Source: Exophiala sp. HKRS030
Lineage: Eukaryota; Ascomycota; Eurotiomycetes; Chaetothyriales; Herpotrichiellaceae
Direction: 5' to 3'
Length of the DNA stretch: 64,000 nucleotides
Assembly (NCBI GenBank): GCA_023897205.1
Contig: JAHWDD010000002.1
Span: 372,001-436,000 of the forward strand
Below the pieces are notes generated by a model, which made no database searches, had not been told where the DNA came from, and saw only the letters and a program-made list of their open reading frames with translations. Shown in pieces: positions 62,770 through 64,000 of this stretch; the stretch's first letter is position 1, and each line of letters starts with the position of its first letter. The position numbers and the translations under genes are program-made.

Positions 62770-64000
62770 CTATTTCAGCTGGAACGTCTCGTCTCGCATA
62801 CCTTCCCACCCTATGGCTTCACCGTGCATGATTCCATGAACATAAGCTTCCCCTACAACCCGACACGTCTCCTCGTCATCACTACGTCTCAAGCAGAAAG
62901 GCACAGCGCCGCCATACAGGACGGCGATAATATCACCTTCCCGCGCGTTTGCTGGGACAAGGCCAAAATAGCCCCGGTTGGTCAGGCACGCCACGGCCGG
63001 CTGGAACCTCTCGGAGAACTCGATCGCCGTGAACAGGAAGAGCCACAACTTTTCGTGCAGCTGGGAGAGCCGCTCGGTGGTCTCTGCGGGAGAGTGTCCC
63101 GCCGTGAAACCCACTTCGTCCTGGCCGTTCCTTAAGGCCAGGTATTCCGTCAATGCGAGGAAGGATTCGTTGAAGTCTTGACCCACCCATTCACCCCAGG
63201 GGGCTCGGGCCGCCGACCCGATAGGCAGTTTCCTCTTGAGCTCGTCTTTTGGTACAGCCTGCGAGTCGGTCGCGTTCAGCTCGATGAAATCGAAGATGTC
63301 GGCGATATATTCCAGCGCGTCGTGGACCTCGGACGTACAGTTGCCGACCTTGGCGATCTTATCAACCTCGCACCCATCGATGAGAAGGAGCCTGTCGTCG
63401 AGTGGACTTATACCTGCCTGTTCCCGGTCCACGCCCAAAGCACTGAATTCCGGTTCTGATTGCCAGGAAGATATGGTTTTGGGATATTGGTTGGACGTCC
63501 AATCTGGTGTCCACGATGGAAAGTCTTCTCCATTTGAAAGTCGAGCTCGGTAGAGCAGCTCGAAAGTCTGTTTTCTGTCGACAAATTCTGAGCCGTATCG
63601 CCGCACGATCACTTCCAATGGAGAGCTATAATCGGGTTTGAAGTTTAGCCTTCCACCATCGGCAGCCACATTGAGTAGAGTGAACAGCCTGTCACATTTC
63701 ATGGTTGACTTGGCGTGCTGGAAGAGCTCCAGCAACTGGAGCAACGAATATTTCTGGGAACCAGACCAAAAGCCATGTCTGGTCTCTCCAAGGCTGACAA
63801 TAGCGTTCATATTGCGGAAGAGAGGGATATTTAGCGCCCCGACTGACCTTTTGGCGTGTTCCTGGCAGTTCCGCACGGCTTCGTACAAGTCCTGCCATAG
63901 AATTGTCTGGGATCCACACACCACAAGCAGATCCTTCGCCAGAATGATCTCCTGGATGATCCAGGACCGCACAAACCAGGGTCTCTCAAAGAATTCGCTC
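62770..64000 (-). CDS. HET-domain protein (heterokaryon incompatibility type), 5' part off window
   Basis: C-terminal part of a HET protein of the kind tied to fungal self/non-self recognition and cell death. The frame is open to the window end at 64000 and the true start lies beyond it. At least 410 residues are visible. The HET block appears at its end as ERPWFVRSWIIQEI, then ILAKDLLVVCGSQTILWQDL. The middle part includes CDRLFTLLNVAAD and LNFKPDYSSPLEV, typical of the HET C-terminal region, followed by RARLSNGEDFPSWTPDW. The C-terminus NAREGDIIAVLYGGAVPFCLRR and GEAYVHGIMHGEA is the common HET tail. No intron is needed within the window part. Confidence 0.88.
   Translation of the reverse strand, partial: SEFFERPWFVRSWIIQEIILAKDLLVVCGSQTILWQDLYEAVRNCQEHAKRSVGALNIPLFRNMNAIVSLGETRHGFWSGSQKYSLLQLLELFQHAKSTMKCDRLFTLLNVAADGGRLNFKPDYSSPLEVIVRRYGSEFVDRKQTFELLYRARLSNGEDFPSWTPDWTSNQYPKTISSWQSEPEFSALGVDREQAGISPLDDRLLLIDGCEVDKIAKVGNCTSEVHDALEYIADIFDFIELNATDSQAVPKDELKRKLPIGSAARAPWGEWVGQDFNESFLALTEYLALRNGQDEVGFTAGHSPAETTERLSQLHEKLWLFLFTAIEFSERFQPAVACLTNRGYFGLVPANAREGDIIAVLYGGAVPFCLRRSDDEETCRVVGEAYVHGIMHGEAIGWEGMRDETFQLK

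Noticed and set aside
1..64000. CRISPR array, rRNA or intact transposon
   Set aside because: No spaced direct repeats, rRNA-like segment, transposase or reverse transcriptase was seen by eye. The only repeats found are short simple repeats and palindromes.

Overview
The window is nuclear DNA from a filamentous ascomycete (Pezizomycotina). Genes lie on both strands, are mostly 1-4 kb apart, and carry short introns (mostly 47-140 bp) with GT-AG borders, C-T-A-A-C-type branch sites and occasional GC-AG borders. Ordinary fungal orthologues (SGT1, COG2, mitochondrial uL1 and uL30, TIM22, SEC6, frataxin, RPL4, KDM5/Lid2, SLX1, CDC8, QTRT2, PPX1) fix the kingdom. The order within Pezizomycotina (perhaps Eurotiomycetes/Chaetothyriales) is only a guess. 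No rRNA, tRNA, CRISPR array or intact transposon was seen.

Region 1 (about 1-42,300) is a conserved housekeeping block. In order it holds SGT1 and COG2 (divergent, 56 bp between start codons), mitochondrial ribosomal protein uL1m, a short glutamyl-tRNA synthetase, a dihydropyrimidinase, TIM22, exocyst SEC6, a short-chain dehydrogenase, uL30m (MRPL33), frataxin, an ER thioredoxin-like membrane protein, an atypical short-chain dehydrogenase, a DJ-1/PfpI protein that has lost its cysteine, ribosomal protein L4, methylenetetrahydrofolate reductase, an HSP31-type DJ-1 protein, the JARID1/KDM5 histone demethylase, the SLX1 nuclease, thymidylate kinase, the queuine transglycosylase accessory subunit and exopolyphosphatase. 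Most are multi-exon and were assembled here by matching splice sites to protein-family continuity.

Region 2 (about 42,990-61,600) looks like an accessory catabolic gene cluster: a class I haem peroxidase, an FMN alpha-hydroxyacid oxidase, an aldehyde dehydrogenase, a small three-exon antibiotic-biosynthesis-monooxygenase (ABM) protein, a flavocytochrome b2-type dehydrogenase, an RraA/aldolase-like protein, a Zn2Cys6 regulator divergent from it, a secreted epoxide-hydrolase-like enzyme, a cupin and a sugar-porter MFS transporter. The first two enzymes end in SRL and ARL, which fit peroxisomal PTS1 signals, so H2O2 made by the oxidase could be removed by the peroxidase in the same organelle. 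The cluster suggests import and stepwise oxidation of a hydroxy acid, diol or epoxide-derived carbon source. The substrate is not known from sequence.

Region 3 (about 61,600-64,000) is a change of character: an AT-rich stretch, a broken NACHT/ankyrin-type fragment with a frameshift and a stop, and the C-terminal part of a HET-domain (heterokaryon incompatibility) gene that runs off the window end.
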